Source of the DNA: Chitinophagaceae bacterium
GTDB taxonomy: Bacteria; Bacteroidota; Bacteroidia; Chitinophagales; Chitinophagaceae
Length of the DNA: 52,821 nt
Reading direction: 5' to 3'
Assembly (NCBI GenBank): GCA_004173235.1
Contig: SEAC01000036.1
Coordinates: 1-52,821, forward strand
How positions within the stretch are numbered: position 1 is the stretch's first letter; the number at the start of each line of letters is the position of its first letter. This document shows positions 33,527 to 43,535 of the stretch, one piece after another. The notes under the pieces are model-generated. The model ran no database searches. It saw only the letters and a program-made list of their open reading frames with translations, and was not told where the DNA came from. The translations under genes and the position numbers were made by a program.

Positions 33527-36500
33527 ATGAGACGCGCGCTCTTTTTGATCGTCGTATTGTTGACGCTATACCCTGCCATTGCCCAGAAAAAGAAGGCCAG
33601 TGGGACCGGCCAGCGCGTGCTGCAAACGCAGGCCCACGACATCACGCCTGCCAGTCCGGGCTTTTGCCCCGGCGGAAGCGTTTCGCTGGCTGGCTCGCCT
33701 TCGGTGCCCGGGCATGCGTATCAGTGGACCCTAAACAACGTGAACATTCCGGGTGCCACCAGCATCGCGTATACTGCCAATGCTATAGGTGCCTACAGCC
33801 TTTTTGCTTATACGGCAACAGACACTATTTACTTCGATACGGTGAACGTGGTTCAGTATGCATTGCCGGTGCCCGCCTTCAGTTCCAACCCTTCCGGACA
33901 ATGCAGCAGCACTCCTGTGGCTTTTACCAATACTTCTACCGGAGCGGCAAGCTATAACTGGAACTTCGGTGATCCCAACTCGGCAAGCAACACATCGACG
34001 GCGGCACAACCCACCCACACTTTTGTGGGTAGCCCGGGAAACGGTACTCAAAACTTTTCCGTGCAACTGACCGTCACCAGTGCAAACGGTTGCCAGGCAA
34101 CCACAACCGCCACCGTAACGACCAAGCAGATGCCGGACGCCACGCTGAATGGCACCGGCAGCAGCACGTACAATAACCTGCCCTATTTCAAGACCTGCGC
34201 AAACGCTACTACGACGTTCCATTTTCTCAATGCATCAACAACCAATAACACAAGCTATTCAATCAACTGGGGCGATGGTTCGCCGGTGTTTACAGCAGCA
34301 AGCTTTACAACGCTCGACCACGATTATACCGTTGGGCCGCATACGATGGTCTATACGGTCATGGGCGCAAACGGCTGCGTCACGGTCAAGACCTATTATG
34401 TATTCGTTGGCAATAACCCCGCTGTAGGTATTGGGAATCCAGGCAACACAAACATTTGTACGGGCTCTACGCTGACGTTCCCGCTTACGGGAACCGGATC
34501 GAACCCAACGGGTACCATCTATACCGTTACATTCAATGAACCATCGCCATCGGTCGTCACATACGACCAGTCTAACGTACCGGTCAGCGTACCGCATCAA
34601 TTCGATTTTTCGAGTTGCGGCACTACGAGCTCGGACGGTGTTTTGAGTTATCCCAATTCTTTTTCCGCACGCATCGTTGCCGAAAATCCCTGTGGCATTT
34701 CTGCAGGAAGCATCGTGCCGATCTATGTGTCGCAGAAGCCAACGGTAACGTTTGATATTTCGCCGAAAGACACTATCTGCCTCAATACCGCAGTGCTCCT
34801 CTCAAGCGTGGTAAGCAGCAACTATGTTGACGGTACATCCTGCCAGGTGGGTAAGGCTGTCTGGTCGATATCCCCTTCCACGGGCTGGTCGCTGACTTCC
34901 GGTTCGCTCGGAAACACTTTCAATTCGAACAACATTGACTTTTGGACAAGCGGGTCGGCAACGCTCGGGCTTTCCTTTTCGGCAACAGGAACCTATACGA
35001 TTATGCTGAAGACCGGCAATCCGAAATGTGGAATGGATTCTTTCGTGCGCACCATCTGCGTTAACCCCAACCCGGTTGGAAGCTTCACCCTGGACCAGAA
35101 CCTTGGATGCGCTCCTTTTACCGTTGGGAGTGTAAATGGCTCCAACACGCCCATCTGCGGTGGGAACACCTACGCATGGTCCGTTTCCTACGGCGCCACC
35201 GCCGGCTGCTCACCTTCAGGCAGTGACTTTATTTATGTGGGCGGAACAACGGCCGCTTCGGACAACCCCGCATTTCAATTCAATCATCCCGGGGTTTATA
35301 CGGTGCAACTGGTCACTAAAAACAGTGGTGGTGTTTGTTCGGCACCCGCTGTGTCCAAGACCGTCACCGTAAAAGCGAAGCCAACCGCGACCATCAATTC
35401 CATTCAGCCGATCTGCGCAGGTCAGGCAATCAATCCTGCAACGACCATCAGCTGTTACACCAGCAGCGCTACCCACTCCTGGGGCTTTCCCGGCGGGGTT
35501 CCCGGCAACAGCAATAGCGCAAGTCCGGGGCCTGTTGTGTATGCAACTGCAGGCAGCTATATTATTTACGACACCGTGTTAAACGAATGTGGTGCCACGC
35601 CGGTTCAACTTGCTGTGGATGTAAGTGAACAGCCTGACTTCGCATTGCCGGTTTCACCGAAAGTTTGTCCTGCCTCCACCGCTGGTCCTTTCAGTTTCAC
35701 CAGCTCGGTGTCCAACACAACGTTTACCTGGACCAACTCCAACACTTCCATTGGTCTCGCATCGAGCGGTAATGGCACCATCCCGTCATTCACTGCCACG
35801 AATGCCACAAGCAGCCCGATTACTGCTACCATTACTGTAAAAGCTACTAAGGGCACCTGCACTACCACAAAAACATTCACCATCACCGTTTGGAACAAGC
35901 CCGCAGCGCCTGCCGCAACTACACCTGTAACCTATTGTCAGAACGCGCCGGCAGTTGCCCTGACCGCTACCGCGTTGGGAAGTCATCACCTCCTTTGGTA
36001 CCCGGGCGCCCTGCTTGCTGCACCAACGCCGGGCACAGGCACCGCAGGCAATACGCAGTACCAGGTGGCGCAGGTGAACGATACCACGGGTTGCGAGAGC
36101 AACAAGACGACCATCACCGTCACTGTAAACGCAAGCCCGGTGATCACCACCGTTACGCCCTCCAACCCCACGAGCTGTGCCAGCAGCACCGGCAGCCTCA
36201 CCATAGCAGGGCTCGGCAACGGAACCTATACCGTTTCCTACACACGTAATGGCGGCGCGCCGGTAACCGCTTCGCGCACCGCGGTGGCAGGCAACATCGT
36301 GATCTCCAGCCTGGCGGCGGGCACATACGATAACATCACCGTCACCATCAATGGATGCACGTCCAACAGTATGGGTCCCATCACCTTGTCGGACCCTAAC
36401 CCGCCGGCCACGCCAACAGCAACGGTCGGCGCTTCACCCTTGTGTGCAGGCGGCAGCATCGCACTGAGCGCATCGAGCAGCACCGGGGGTGTCACTTACA

Positions 36501-39500
36501 CCTGGAGCGGTCCCAACTTTAGTCTTACGAATACAACGGGAAGCGCCAGCATCGCCGGCGCCACCCCTGCGGCGAGCGGCACCTATAGTGTTACCGCCAC
36601 GCTTGCAGGCTGCTCCTCGGGTGCAGGAACAGTGGATGTGTTGGTGGAGCCGAAGCCGGCAACACCCAGCATATCTGCGCCCGCGGTATGCAGCGGTCAA
36701 ACACTTGCATTGAGCGCAAACAGCAGCACGCCGGGCGTTACTTACAGCTGGAGCGGCCCCAATGCTTTCAACGATAACACCGCAACGCCTTCCATACCCA
36801 ACGCCGCGGCGGTTCATTCGGGCACCTACACGGTAACAGCAACGCTCGGCAATTGTAGTTCTACGGCTTCCGTTGTGGCCAGTGTGAAACCTACGCCGGT
36901 TATATCCGCCACTGCTACCCAGCCAACCAGCTGCGGCAGCGCCAGCGGCAGCATCGTGATCAGCGGGCTGGCCGCCGGCACATATGCCATCAGTTATGAA
37001 AAGAATAGCAGCCCTGTAACGGCAACGCAAACGATCGCAGGTTCAACGCTAACGATCGGGTCGCTCACAGCAGGCACATACACCAACCTGAGCGTATCGC
37101 TCGACGGGTGCCCGTCTAACATCGTCGGGCCGTTCGTGCTCACCGATCCCAATCCGCCCGCGGCACCGCAGCCCGCGGCCAACGGACCCATTTGCAGCGG
37201 CAGCGACCTGCAGCTATCCATCAATGCGCCGGTGGCTGGCAACTATTCGTGGACCGGCCCCAACAGCTTCAGCAGCAGCCAGCAGGCACCGCTGATAGCC
37301 GCAGCAGGCACGGCTGCTACCGGAACCTATTCAGTCACCGTTACCGTAAGCGGGTGCACCTCGCCCACGGCATCCGTTGCAGTGGTGGTAAACCAAACGC
37401 CAGCGCAGCCCATGATCGCGAGCAACAGCCCCGTGTGCAGCGGCAATGCACTCAACCTCAGTGCTACTACGGCCACACCGGGTGCCATCGTTTGGAGCTG
37501 GACGGGCCCTAATGCATTCAGCAGCAGTAGTGCGAGTATTTCCTTTCCCGCGGCTACCGCAGGTGAGGCAGGCGCTTACACCGTTACTGCAACGCTCGGG
37601 ACGTGCAGAAGCGACCGTAGTTCTACGGTAGTAGTGAAGCCAACGCCGCAGATAGCTTTGGTTGTGCCCGCAAACCCGGGCCAGTGTGCTTCGTCCACAG
37701 GTAGCCTGACGCTCCAGGGGCTCGATGCCAATACTCTTTACAATTACAGTTACACCCGCAACGCGGTGGCGAACACAGGAACGGAAACTACCAATGCCAG
37801 CGGGCAGCTCGTTATCGGCAGCCTCAGCGCCGGCACCTACGATGCAATCGTGGTCACTCTGAACGGCTGTTCATCCGCCGCCGCCGGGCCATTCACGCTC
37901 TCTGATCCCAACCCGCCGGCCACACCGGTAGCGAGCACGGGAGGTGCGGTGTGCAGCGGCACCCCTCTTCAACTCCATGCGCTTTCAGCTACATCCGGGG
38001 TCACCTACAGCTGGAGCGGCCCCAACAGTTTTACCAGCACAAGTGCAGATCCCGTCATCGCCACCGCATCGCTGGCCGACGCGGGAACCTACTCTGTGAC
38101 GGCTACGCTGAACGGTTGTACGTCGGCGGCCGGAACGGTGCTTGCAACCGTGAACGAATCGCCCGCAACGCCCACGGCGTCCAGTCCCGCGATATGCAGC
38201 GGCTCCAACCTTGTTCTCAATGCCAGTAGCACTACAGCCGCTGTTGGTTACAGCTGGAGTGGTCCCAACGGCTTCATCAGCACGCAGCAAAACCCGGTGA
38301 TCGCAAACGCAACAACCAACGCTTCGGGCACCTACACCGTTACGGCAACCCTGGGCTCCTGCAGTTCCAGTAGTTCTACAATAGCAGTCGTGAAGCCTAC
38401 CCCTTCGATCAGTGGCAGCTTCAATAATCCTACATCCTGCGCGAGTGCCACCGGATCCATCTCGTTGCAGACACTTGCGCCCGGATCTTACACCGTGCAA
38501 TACCTGTTCAATGCAAACCCGGCGACCGCACCTGCGCAAAACCCCAACGCCAGTGGAGTGCTCACCCTAAGCGCCCTCGTGGCTGGAACCTACAGCAACA
38601 TTTCCGTTACGCTCGATGGCTGCCCCTCCAACGCTGTTGGCCCCTTCGTGCTCACTGATCCCAACCCGCCTGCTGCTCCATCCGTGGGCAGCAATAGTCC
38701 GTTGTGCTCGGATGCGTTGCTTCAGCTGACGGCGTCGCCGGTCGCCAATGCCACGTACAGTTGGACAGGGCCAGCCGGGTTCAACAGCACGGCACAAAGC
38801 CCTTCGATTGCAAATGCCACGGTTGCAAATGCCGGTGTGTATTCCGTTACGGTAACGGTCAGCAACTGTACGTCTCAGCCCGCAACGGTTACGGTGGTGG
38901 TGCACCCGCTGCCGCCCGCGCCGGGCGTTTCGTCACCTGTTGCCTATTGCAAAGACGTTCCGGCTTCTGCGTTGCAGGCTACTGCGCAAACAGGTGCTAC
39001 ACTCAACTGGTACAATGCCGCAACGGGAGGTCCTGCCCTGCCAGCAGCGCCGGTTCCCGCTACTGCTACCCCCGCAAGCACTTCCTGGTTTGTAAGTCAA
39101 ACGAGTGCCGACGGTTGCGAAGGGCCACGTGCTCAACTGCAGGTCGTTGTGCACCCTGATGCAGACGCTCGCTTCACCTTCGCGCGCGATACCGCGTGCT
39201 GGCCATTCGATCTTCCGATACAGAATACATCCACCGCCGCAAGCAACGGCAGTTATGCCTGGTATGCAAACGGTATTCTTTTCTCCAGTGGTAGCGCAAC
39301 ACTATTTCCAGGATATGTGCTTCCTAATCCTTCGCAACAGGTGACGATAAAGCTGGTGGCGGTTAGTGCATACGGCTGCAAGCCCGACAGCACGGAGCAC
39401 CCATTCATTACGCTTCCTAAGCCATCAGCTTCTTTCAGTGCTTGGCCCACAACCGGTTGCGGTCCCCTCAGCGTTACGTTCAACAACACCACGGCCCTGA

Positions 39501-42436
39501 TCGATACGTTCCGCTACAGCTGGGACTTTGGAAACGGCCAGATTTCCAACCAGCAACAGCCCGGTACGGTGGTCTTCAACGCGGCGCCTACTGCCAACGA
39601 CACCATTTACGTTGTGAAGCTCCGCGCATTCAACGAATGCGATACAAGCCTGTTTACGATGGATATCCGTGTTTCTTCAAAGCCGAAGGCGCTGTTCACT
39701 CCAGACCGAACGATCGGTTGCTCGCCGATGCAGGTTCTGTTTACCAACAACTCGCTGGGCTTCGGCAATACATACAGTTGGAATTTCGATGACGGGACGG
39801 TGATCAACAGCACTTCGCAAGCCCCCGTTTCGCATACGTTCAACACCGGTGTGCGCGATACCTTTTATGTGAAGCTCTACGCGACGAACGCCTGTGGGAT
39901 CGATTCCGCCGTTTACTCGGTAGTAGTGCTCCCGAATCCGATCCGTCTTTTCATGGCGGTGAACGGTACGCAGCAAAATGGCTGTGCGCCGCACACTGTT
40001 GCGTTCATCAATAATTCCTCAGGTGCAACCGGATTCCAGTGGACCTTCGGCGATGGCAACGCATTGAGCACGACAGCGAACATCGATACCGTAACCCATG
40101 TGTTTGCCACTCCGGGTAGCTACTCGGTGCGGCTTACCGCGTTCAATGGATGCACTGATACGACGATGACGCTGCAGATCAACGTGTATGCGCGGCCGGA
40201 TGCTGCCTTCAGCGCGGATCGCGTGCTTGCCTGCCTTGGCGATACCATACACTTTACCAACAATTCGGTAGATGCAACATCCTACGCCTGGACCTTTGGA
40301 GATGGCGGCAGTTCCAACCTTACCGCACCGGCACATGTATATAGCAGTCCCGGTATCTACACGGTTACGCTCGAAGCGCAGCGACTCAATCCAACCGGCA
40401 GTTATTGCTCGGATACTGCGCGCGTTACCGTAGAAATACGGAGCAGCTTCCCTGGGAGGATGACCGTGTCGGATTCTGTCAGCACCTGTCAACCGTTCAC
40501 GGTAACGTTTACCGATCCGAACGGTCAGGTGGCCACGAGCACCTGGAATTTCGGTGATGGGAACTTCGGCGCAGGCAGCCCGGTAGCGCACACCTACAAT
40601 GCCGCGGGCGTATACACTGCGTCGTTGACAAGCGTCTCCACCGGTGGCTGCATCTACACAGCGCAAAAACAGATTCGCGTGCTTGCACCTGCCGGCAGCT
40701 TCGCCTACCCCTCGGGCTACATTTGCGGCGGGCAGGCCGTGCGCTTCGATGCCACGGTGTCGGGAACCGATACGCTCATCTGGAACTTCGGCAACGGCGT
40801 CACCCAGGCAACGCTCACGCCGTTCGTGTATTACACCTATCCCAACCCGGGTCTTTTTGTTCCGTCGGTTGTGCTGGCATCAACCGCAGGCTGCCACGTG
40901 CCGCGGCAGGGCGTGGATACCATCAGGGTCGATAGGATGGTGACTGGCTACACCGCAGCGCAGATCCGCTTCTGCGGCTCCACCCGCGTGACGTTCAACG
41001 ATACGTCGCACGTGTATTTCGGCATTCGCGAAGTGCGCTGGGACTTTGGTGATGGCAACAACGCCATAGGCGCGCAGGTGACCCACGACTACGCCAGCAG
41101 CGGCAATTACAACATTCAACAGATCATCTTCTCCAACAGCGGCTGCTCCGATACCATCCGGCGCACGCTCAACGTCACTGTATCGGGCATACCCGTTGCA
41201 TCCATCGTTGCGCAGCCACAGGCATGTGCGCGCATCACAACGACGCTTCTTGCCAACGTGCAATCCGTTGATCCCATCACGCTCTACGAATGGTCGGTAA
41301 ACGGAACGGTACAATCGTCGGCCAATATATTCCCCATCACGTTCAACACGCCGGGCTCGTATGCTGTACGGCTGGTGGTGGGTACGGTGAACGGCTGCTT
41401 TGATACTGCGTATTACACGATGGTGGTGAACCCGACTCCTGTAGTAACGGCATCACCCGATGCGGCAGTTTGCTACGGCGGCTCCACGCAACTCAATGCA
41501 ACCGGCAACGGTGTGTTGCAGTGGAACTGGACTCCGATCCAGGGCCTGAGCTGCACCACCTGTGCAAACCCGCTGGCTACACCAAATACGACCACGCCGT
41601 ATATCGTTACCGGCACCAATTCGTTTGGTTGCCCCGGCTCGGATACGGTTGTGATCACGGTGCATGGACCGATCAGCATTACGGTTTCGGACGATGACAC
41701 GATCTGCATCGGCCAATCCGTACAACTACTGGCGAGCGGTGCAGCGTCTTATGTATGGCACCCCGACCAATACCTCGACAACGACTCGATACCTAATCCC
41801 ATCGCCACACCGCCCGCAACCATCCGCTACCAGGTGGTGGGCTATGATGGATGGAATTGCTTCACGGACACCGCCGACGTAGTGGTTGCCGTAGGGCAGT
41901 ATCCCACTGCCAACCTGGGCCCCGACCTCGTGCTGGCAACGGGCGTGCAGCGGCCGCTGGTGACGACCGTCACGAACGGACCCATCCGGAACTGGCTCTG
42001 GGCGCCGGCTTCCGATCTCAGTTGCAGCACTTGTCCGCTACCCACGGCCACCATCCGCAATGACGTGCTGTACACGGTGCAGGTAACGAACAACTATGGC
42101 TGTGCGGCGAGCGACACCCTCTTCATCAAAGCCTTCTGCAAGGAAGCACAGGTGTTCCTGCCCAATGCCTTCAGTCCGGACGGCGATGGCGTGAACGACG
42201 TGTTCATGGTACAGGGAAGCGGCATTTTGAGAGTGAAGACCTTCCGCATCTTCAACCGCTGGGGCGAGCTGGTGTTTGAGAAGAACGAGGTGCCGCCCAA
42301 CGATCCGCGCTTCGGGTGGGATGGCCGCGTGATCGGTCGGCCTGCGATCCCCGACGTGTATGTGTATACCGTAGAAGTACTGTGCGAGAACGGAACTCCC
42401 TATACCTATAAAGGCAACGTAACCATCCTAAAATGA
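33527..42436 (+). CDS. Giant T9SS-secreted adhesin with Ig-like and PKD repeats
   Basis: The 2969-aa protein has an N-terminal signal (cleavage near PAIAQ), several PKD and Ig-like modules in the first 870 residues, a highly ordered repeat block (about 870-1800) of three module types in the order X-Y-Y', repeated almost four times, then nine PKD-type repeats (about 1975-2560; NFGDG/TFGDG/DFGDG motifs) and the type B T9SS sorting domain (about 2880-2969; NAFSPDGDGVNDVFM, FNRWGELVF). It should be secreted and surface-attached, acting in adhesion or gliding. The PorP/SprF partner overlaps its stop. The repeats make misassembly possible. Words of the CCGTA-N4-TACGG family occur at 36855, 37615, 38370, 40428 and 42371. 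Confidence 0.92.
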   Translation: MRRALFLIVVLLTLYPAIAQKKKASGTGQRVLQTQAHDITPASPGFCPGGSVSLAGSPSVPGHAYQWTLNNVNIPGATSIAYTANAIGAYSLFAYTATDTIYFDTVNVVQYALPVPAFSSNPSGQCSSTPVAFTNTSTGAASYNWNFGDPNSASNTSTAAQPTHTFVGSPGNGTQNFSVQLTVTSANGCQATTTATVTTKQMPDATLNGTGSSTYNNLPYFKTCANATTTFHFLNASTTNNTSYSINWGDGSPVFTAASFTTLDHDYTVGPHTMVYTVMGANGCVTVKTYYVFVGNNPAVGIGNPGNTNICTGSTLTFPLTGTGSNPTGTIYTVTFNEPSPSVVTYDQSNVPVSVPHQFDFSSCGTTSSDGVLSYPNSFSARIVAENPCGISAGSIVPIYVSQKPTVTFDISPKDTICLNTAVLLSSVVSSNYVDGTSCQVGKAVWSISPSTGWSLTSGSLGNTFNSNNIDFWTSGSATLGLSFSATGTYTIMLKTGNPKCGMDSFVRTICVNPNPVGSFTLDQNLGCAPFTVGSVNGSNTPICGGNTYAWSVSYGATAGCSPSGSDFIYVGGTTAASDNPAFQFNHPGVYTVQLVTKNSGGVCSAPAVSKTVTVKAKPTATINSIQPICAGQAINPATTISCYTSSATHSWGFPGGVPGNSNSASPGPVVYATAGSYIIYDTVLNECGATPVQLAVDVSEQPDFALPVSPKVCPASTAGPFSFTSSVSNTTFTWTNSNTSIGLASSGNGTIPSFTATNATSSPITATITVKATKGTCTTTKTFTITVWNKPAAPAATTPVTYCQNAPAVALTATALGSHHLLWYPGALLAAPTPGTGTAGNTQYQVAQVNDTTGCESNKTTITVTVNASPVITTVTPSNPTSCASSTGSLTIAGLGNGTYTVSYTRNGGAPVTASRTAVAGNIVISSLAAGTYDNITVTINGCTSNSMGPITLSDPNPPATPTATVGASPLCAGGSIALSASSSTGGVTYTWSGPNFSLTNTTGSASIAGATPAASGTYSVTATLAGCSSGAGTVDVLVEPKPATPSISAPAVCSGQTLALSANSSTPGVTYSWSGPNAFNDNTATPSIPNAAAVHSGTYTVTATLGNCSSTASVVASVKPTPVISATATQPTSCGSASGSIVISGLAAGTYAISYEKNSSPVTATQTIAGSTLTIGSLTAGTYTNLSVSLDGCPSNIVGPFVLTDPNPPAAPQPAANGPICSGSDLQLSINAPVAGNYSWTGPNSFSSSQQAPLIAAAGTAATGTYSVTVTVSGCTSPTASVAVVVNQTPAQPMIASNSPVCSGNALNLSATTATPGAIVWSWTGPNAFSSSSASISFPAATAGEAGAYTVTATLGTCRSDRSSTVVVKPTPQIALVVPANPGQCASSTGSLTLQGLDANTLYNYSYTRNAVANTGTETTNASGQLVIGSLSAGTYDAIVVTLNGCSSAAAGPFTLSDPNPPATPVASTGGAVCSGTPLQLHALSATSGVTYSWSGPNSFTSTSADPVIATASLADAGTYSVTATLNGCTSAAGTVLATVNESPATPTASSPAICSGSNLVLNASSTTAAVGYSWSGPNGFISTQQNPVIANATTNASGTYTVTATLGSCSSSSSTIAVVKPTPSISGSFNNPTSCASATGSISLQTLAPGSYTVQYLFNANPATAPAQNPNASGVLTLSALVAGTYSNISVTLDGCPSNAVGPFVLTDPNPPAAPSVGSNSPLCSDALLQLTASPVANATYSWTGPAGFNSTAQSPSIANATVANAGVYSVTVTVSNCTSQPATVTVVVHPLPPAPGVSSPVAYCKDVPASALQATAQTGATLNWYNAATGGPALPAAPVPATATPASTSWFVSQTSADGCEGPRAQLQVVVHPDADARFTFARDTACWPFDLPIQNTSTAASNGSYAWYANGILFSSGSATLFPGYVLPNPSQQVTIKLVAVSAYGCKPDSTEHPFITLPKPSASFSAWPTTGCGPLSVTFNNTTALIDTFRYSWDFGNGQISNQQQPGTVVFNAAPTANDTIYVVKLRAFNECDTSLFTMDIRVSSKPKALFTPDRTIGCSPMQVLFTNNSLGFGNTYSWNFDDGTVINSTSQAPVSHTFNTGVRDTFYVKLYATNACGIDSAVYSVVVLPNPIRLFMAVNGTQQNGCAPHTVAFINNSSGATGFQWTFGDGNALSTTANIDTVTHVFATPGSYSVRLTAFNGCTDTTMTLQINVYARPDAAFSADRVLACLGDTIHFTNNSVDATSYAWTFGDGGSSNLTAPAHVYSSPGIYTVTLEAQRLNPTGSYCSDTARVTVEIRSSFPGRMTVSDSVSTCQPFTVTFTDPNGQVATSTWNFGDGNFGAGSPVAHTYNAAGVYTASLTSVSTGGCIYTAQKQIRVLAPAGSFAYPSGYICGGQAVRFDATVSGTDTLIWNFGNGVTQATLTPFVYYTYPNPGLFVPSVVLASTAGCHVPRQGVDTIRVDRMVTGYTAAQIRFCGSTRVTFNDTSHVYFGIREVRWDFGDGNNAIGAQVTHDYASSGNYNIQQIIFSNSGCSDTIRRTLNVTVSGIPVASIVAQPQACARITTTLLANVQSVDPITLYEWSVNGTVQSSANIFPITFNTPGSYAVRLVVGTVNGCFDTAYYTMVVNPTPVVTASPDAAVCYGGSTQLNATGNGVLQWNWTPIQGLSCTTCANPLATPNTTTPYIVTGTNSFGCPGSDTVVITVHGPISITVSDDDTICIGQSVQLLASGAASYVWHPDQYLDNDSIPNPIATPPATIRYQVVGYDGWNCFTDTADVVVAVGQYPTANLGPDLVLATGVQRPLVTTVTNGPIRNWLWAPASDLSCSTCPLPTATIRNDVLYTVQVTNNYGCAASDTLFIKAFCKEAQVFLPNAFSPDGDGVNDVFMVQGSGILRVKTFRIFNRWGELVFEKNEVPPNDPRFGWDGRVIGRPAIPDVYVYTVEVLCENGTPYTYKGNVTILK
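37615..37628. repeat. CCGTAGTTCTACGG palindromic word
   Basis: Perfect 14-mer in a Y' module of the giant adhesin, read as RSST; the two other Y' modules carry GTAGTTCTAC at 36855 and 38370, at slightly different distances from the preceding Cys. Confidence 0.7.
40428..40441. repeat. CCGTAGAAATACGG palindromic word
   Basis: Perfect 14-mer in a PKD-linked part of the giant adhesin, read as VEIR. Identical to the word that forms the terminator at 28365. Confidence 0.7.
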
Positions 42437-43461
42437 GGAGTATGAAAAAGACCTTGCTGAGCCTGTCCGGCATTTTGGCTACGCTCGCACTTTGTGCGCA
42501 GGACATCAACTTTTCGCAGTTCTACGAGCTGCCGCTCCTCCGCAACCCTGCGCTGGCAGGGCAGTTCCGTGGCGACTTCCGCGCAACGGCCGCTTATCGC
42601 AACCAGTGGGGAAGCGTTACGACCCCGTTCAAGACGATGGCGCTGGGCGCGGAGATGCGCTTTGCACTTGGAAGCTCGGAAAACTACCTGACGCTCGGCA
42701 CGCAGGTAACCAATGATGTGGCCGGCGATTCCAAGCTAAGCCGCACGCAGCTGTTGCCGGCGCTTACTTTTCACAAGTCGCTCAACGCGGATAAAAATGC
42801 CTACCTGTCGGCGGGCTTCATCGCCGGCTTCGTGCAGCAACGCTACGATGCTACTGCGCTCACGTTCTCTGACCAGTTTGTGAACGGCGCGTACAGTCCA
42901 ACGAATCCAACGCGCCAGCGTCTTCCGGGCTCCAACGTTACCTACCTCGATGCCGGCGCGGGCGTGGCCTACAGCAGCACGATGGGTTACGACGTGCGCT
43001 ATTATATAGGAGCGGCGCTCTTTCATTTCAACCAGCCGCGCGTTGCCTTCGATGCTGCCAACGATGTGCGGCTCAACCAGAAGATCTTTGTAAATGCAGG
43101 CCTGTCGGCCCCCGTAGCCGATCGCAACCGGATCGTGTTGTATGGCGACTTCTTCATGCAGGGCGGCCACCACCAGGCGCAGGGCGGGCTTCTTTACCGG
43201 CACTTTCTGGTTGAAGAGGAAGACGACTATGGACTGAGCATTTCGTTTGGCGGATTCTACCGCTGGAACGATGCCGTGATGCCCGTCGTGAAGCTCGATT
43301 ATTACAAGCTCGCCATCGGTCTTACCTACGATGTGAACGTAAGCAAGCTGGTGAAAGCATCACAGATGCGCGGCGGCATGGAGCTTACGCTTTCGTACAG
43401 CTCGTTCCTCAATATCAAGAACAGCTCGTCGCAGAAGGTGCGGTGCCCGGTGGCGTTTTGA
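42433..43461 (+). CDS. PorP/SprF family T9SS outer-membrane protein (partner of adhesin 2)
   Basis: The 342-aa protein has a signal peptide (cleavage near TLALCAQ) and opens with AQDINFSQFYELPLLRNP, identical to the paralogue at 25255. The two proteins align along their length, so the adhesin/PorP pair was duplicated or each gene was paired independently. Start 42433 overlaps the adhesin stop (ATGA); an ATG at 42442 is also possible and gives the same signal peptide. Family role: outer-membrane partner for secretion or attachment of the upstream adhesin. Convergent with the PPC-domain gene. Confidence 0.92.
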   Translation: MRSMKKTLLSLSGILATLALCAQDINFSQFYELPLLRNPALAGQFRGDFRATAAYRNQWGSVTTPFKTMALGAEMRFALGSSENYLTLGTQVTNDVAGDSKLSRTQLLPALTFHKSLNADKNAYLSAGFIAGFVQQRYDATALTFSDQFVNGAYSPTNPTRQRLPGSNVTYLDAGAGVAYSSTMGYDVRYYIGAALFHFNQPRVAFDAANDVRLNQKIFVNAGLSAPVADRNRIVLYGDFFMQGGHHQAQGGLLYRHFLVEEEDDYGLSISFGGFYRWNDAVMPVVKLDYYKLAIGLTYDVNVSKLVKASQMRGGMELTLSYSSFLNIKNSSSQKVRCPVAF

Positions 43462-43519
43462 GGGAAGAGGGAAGAGAACATGAGAACATGAGGGATGAGG
43501 GAGGGGCGTGAGAGAAGAG
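43462..43519. repeat. 8-bp-period array, GAGGGAAG/ATGAGAAC family
   Basis: Purine-rich units in register (for example AAGAGAAC, ATGAGAAC, ATGAGGGA, TGAGGGAG) directly after the PorP stop, between convergent genes. Confidence 0.55.
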
Positions 43520-43535
43520 ATCGGGGATGCCGGCC

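Noticed and set aside
21103..42436. The repeat-rich adhesins as signs of phage tail fibres
   Set aside because: Both have Sec signals and T9SS type B sorting domains plus PorP partners; there are no phage genes around.
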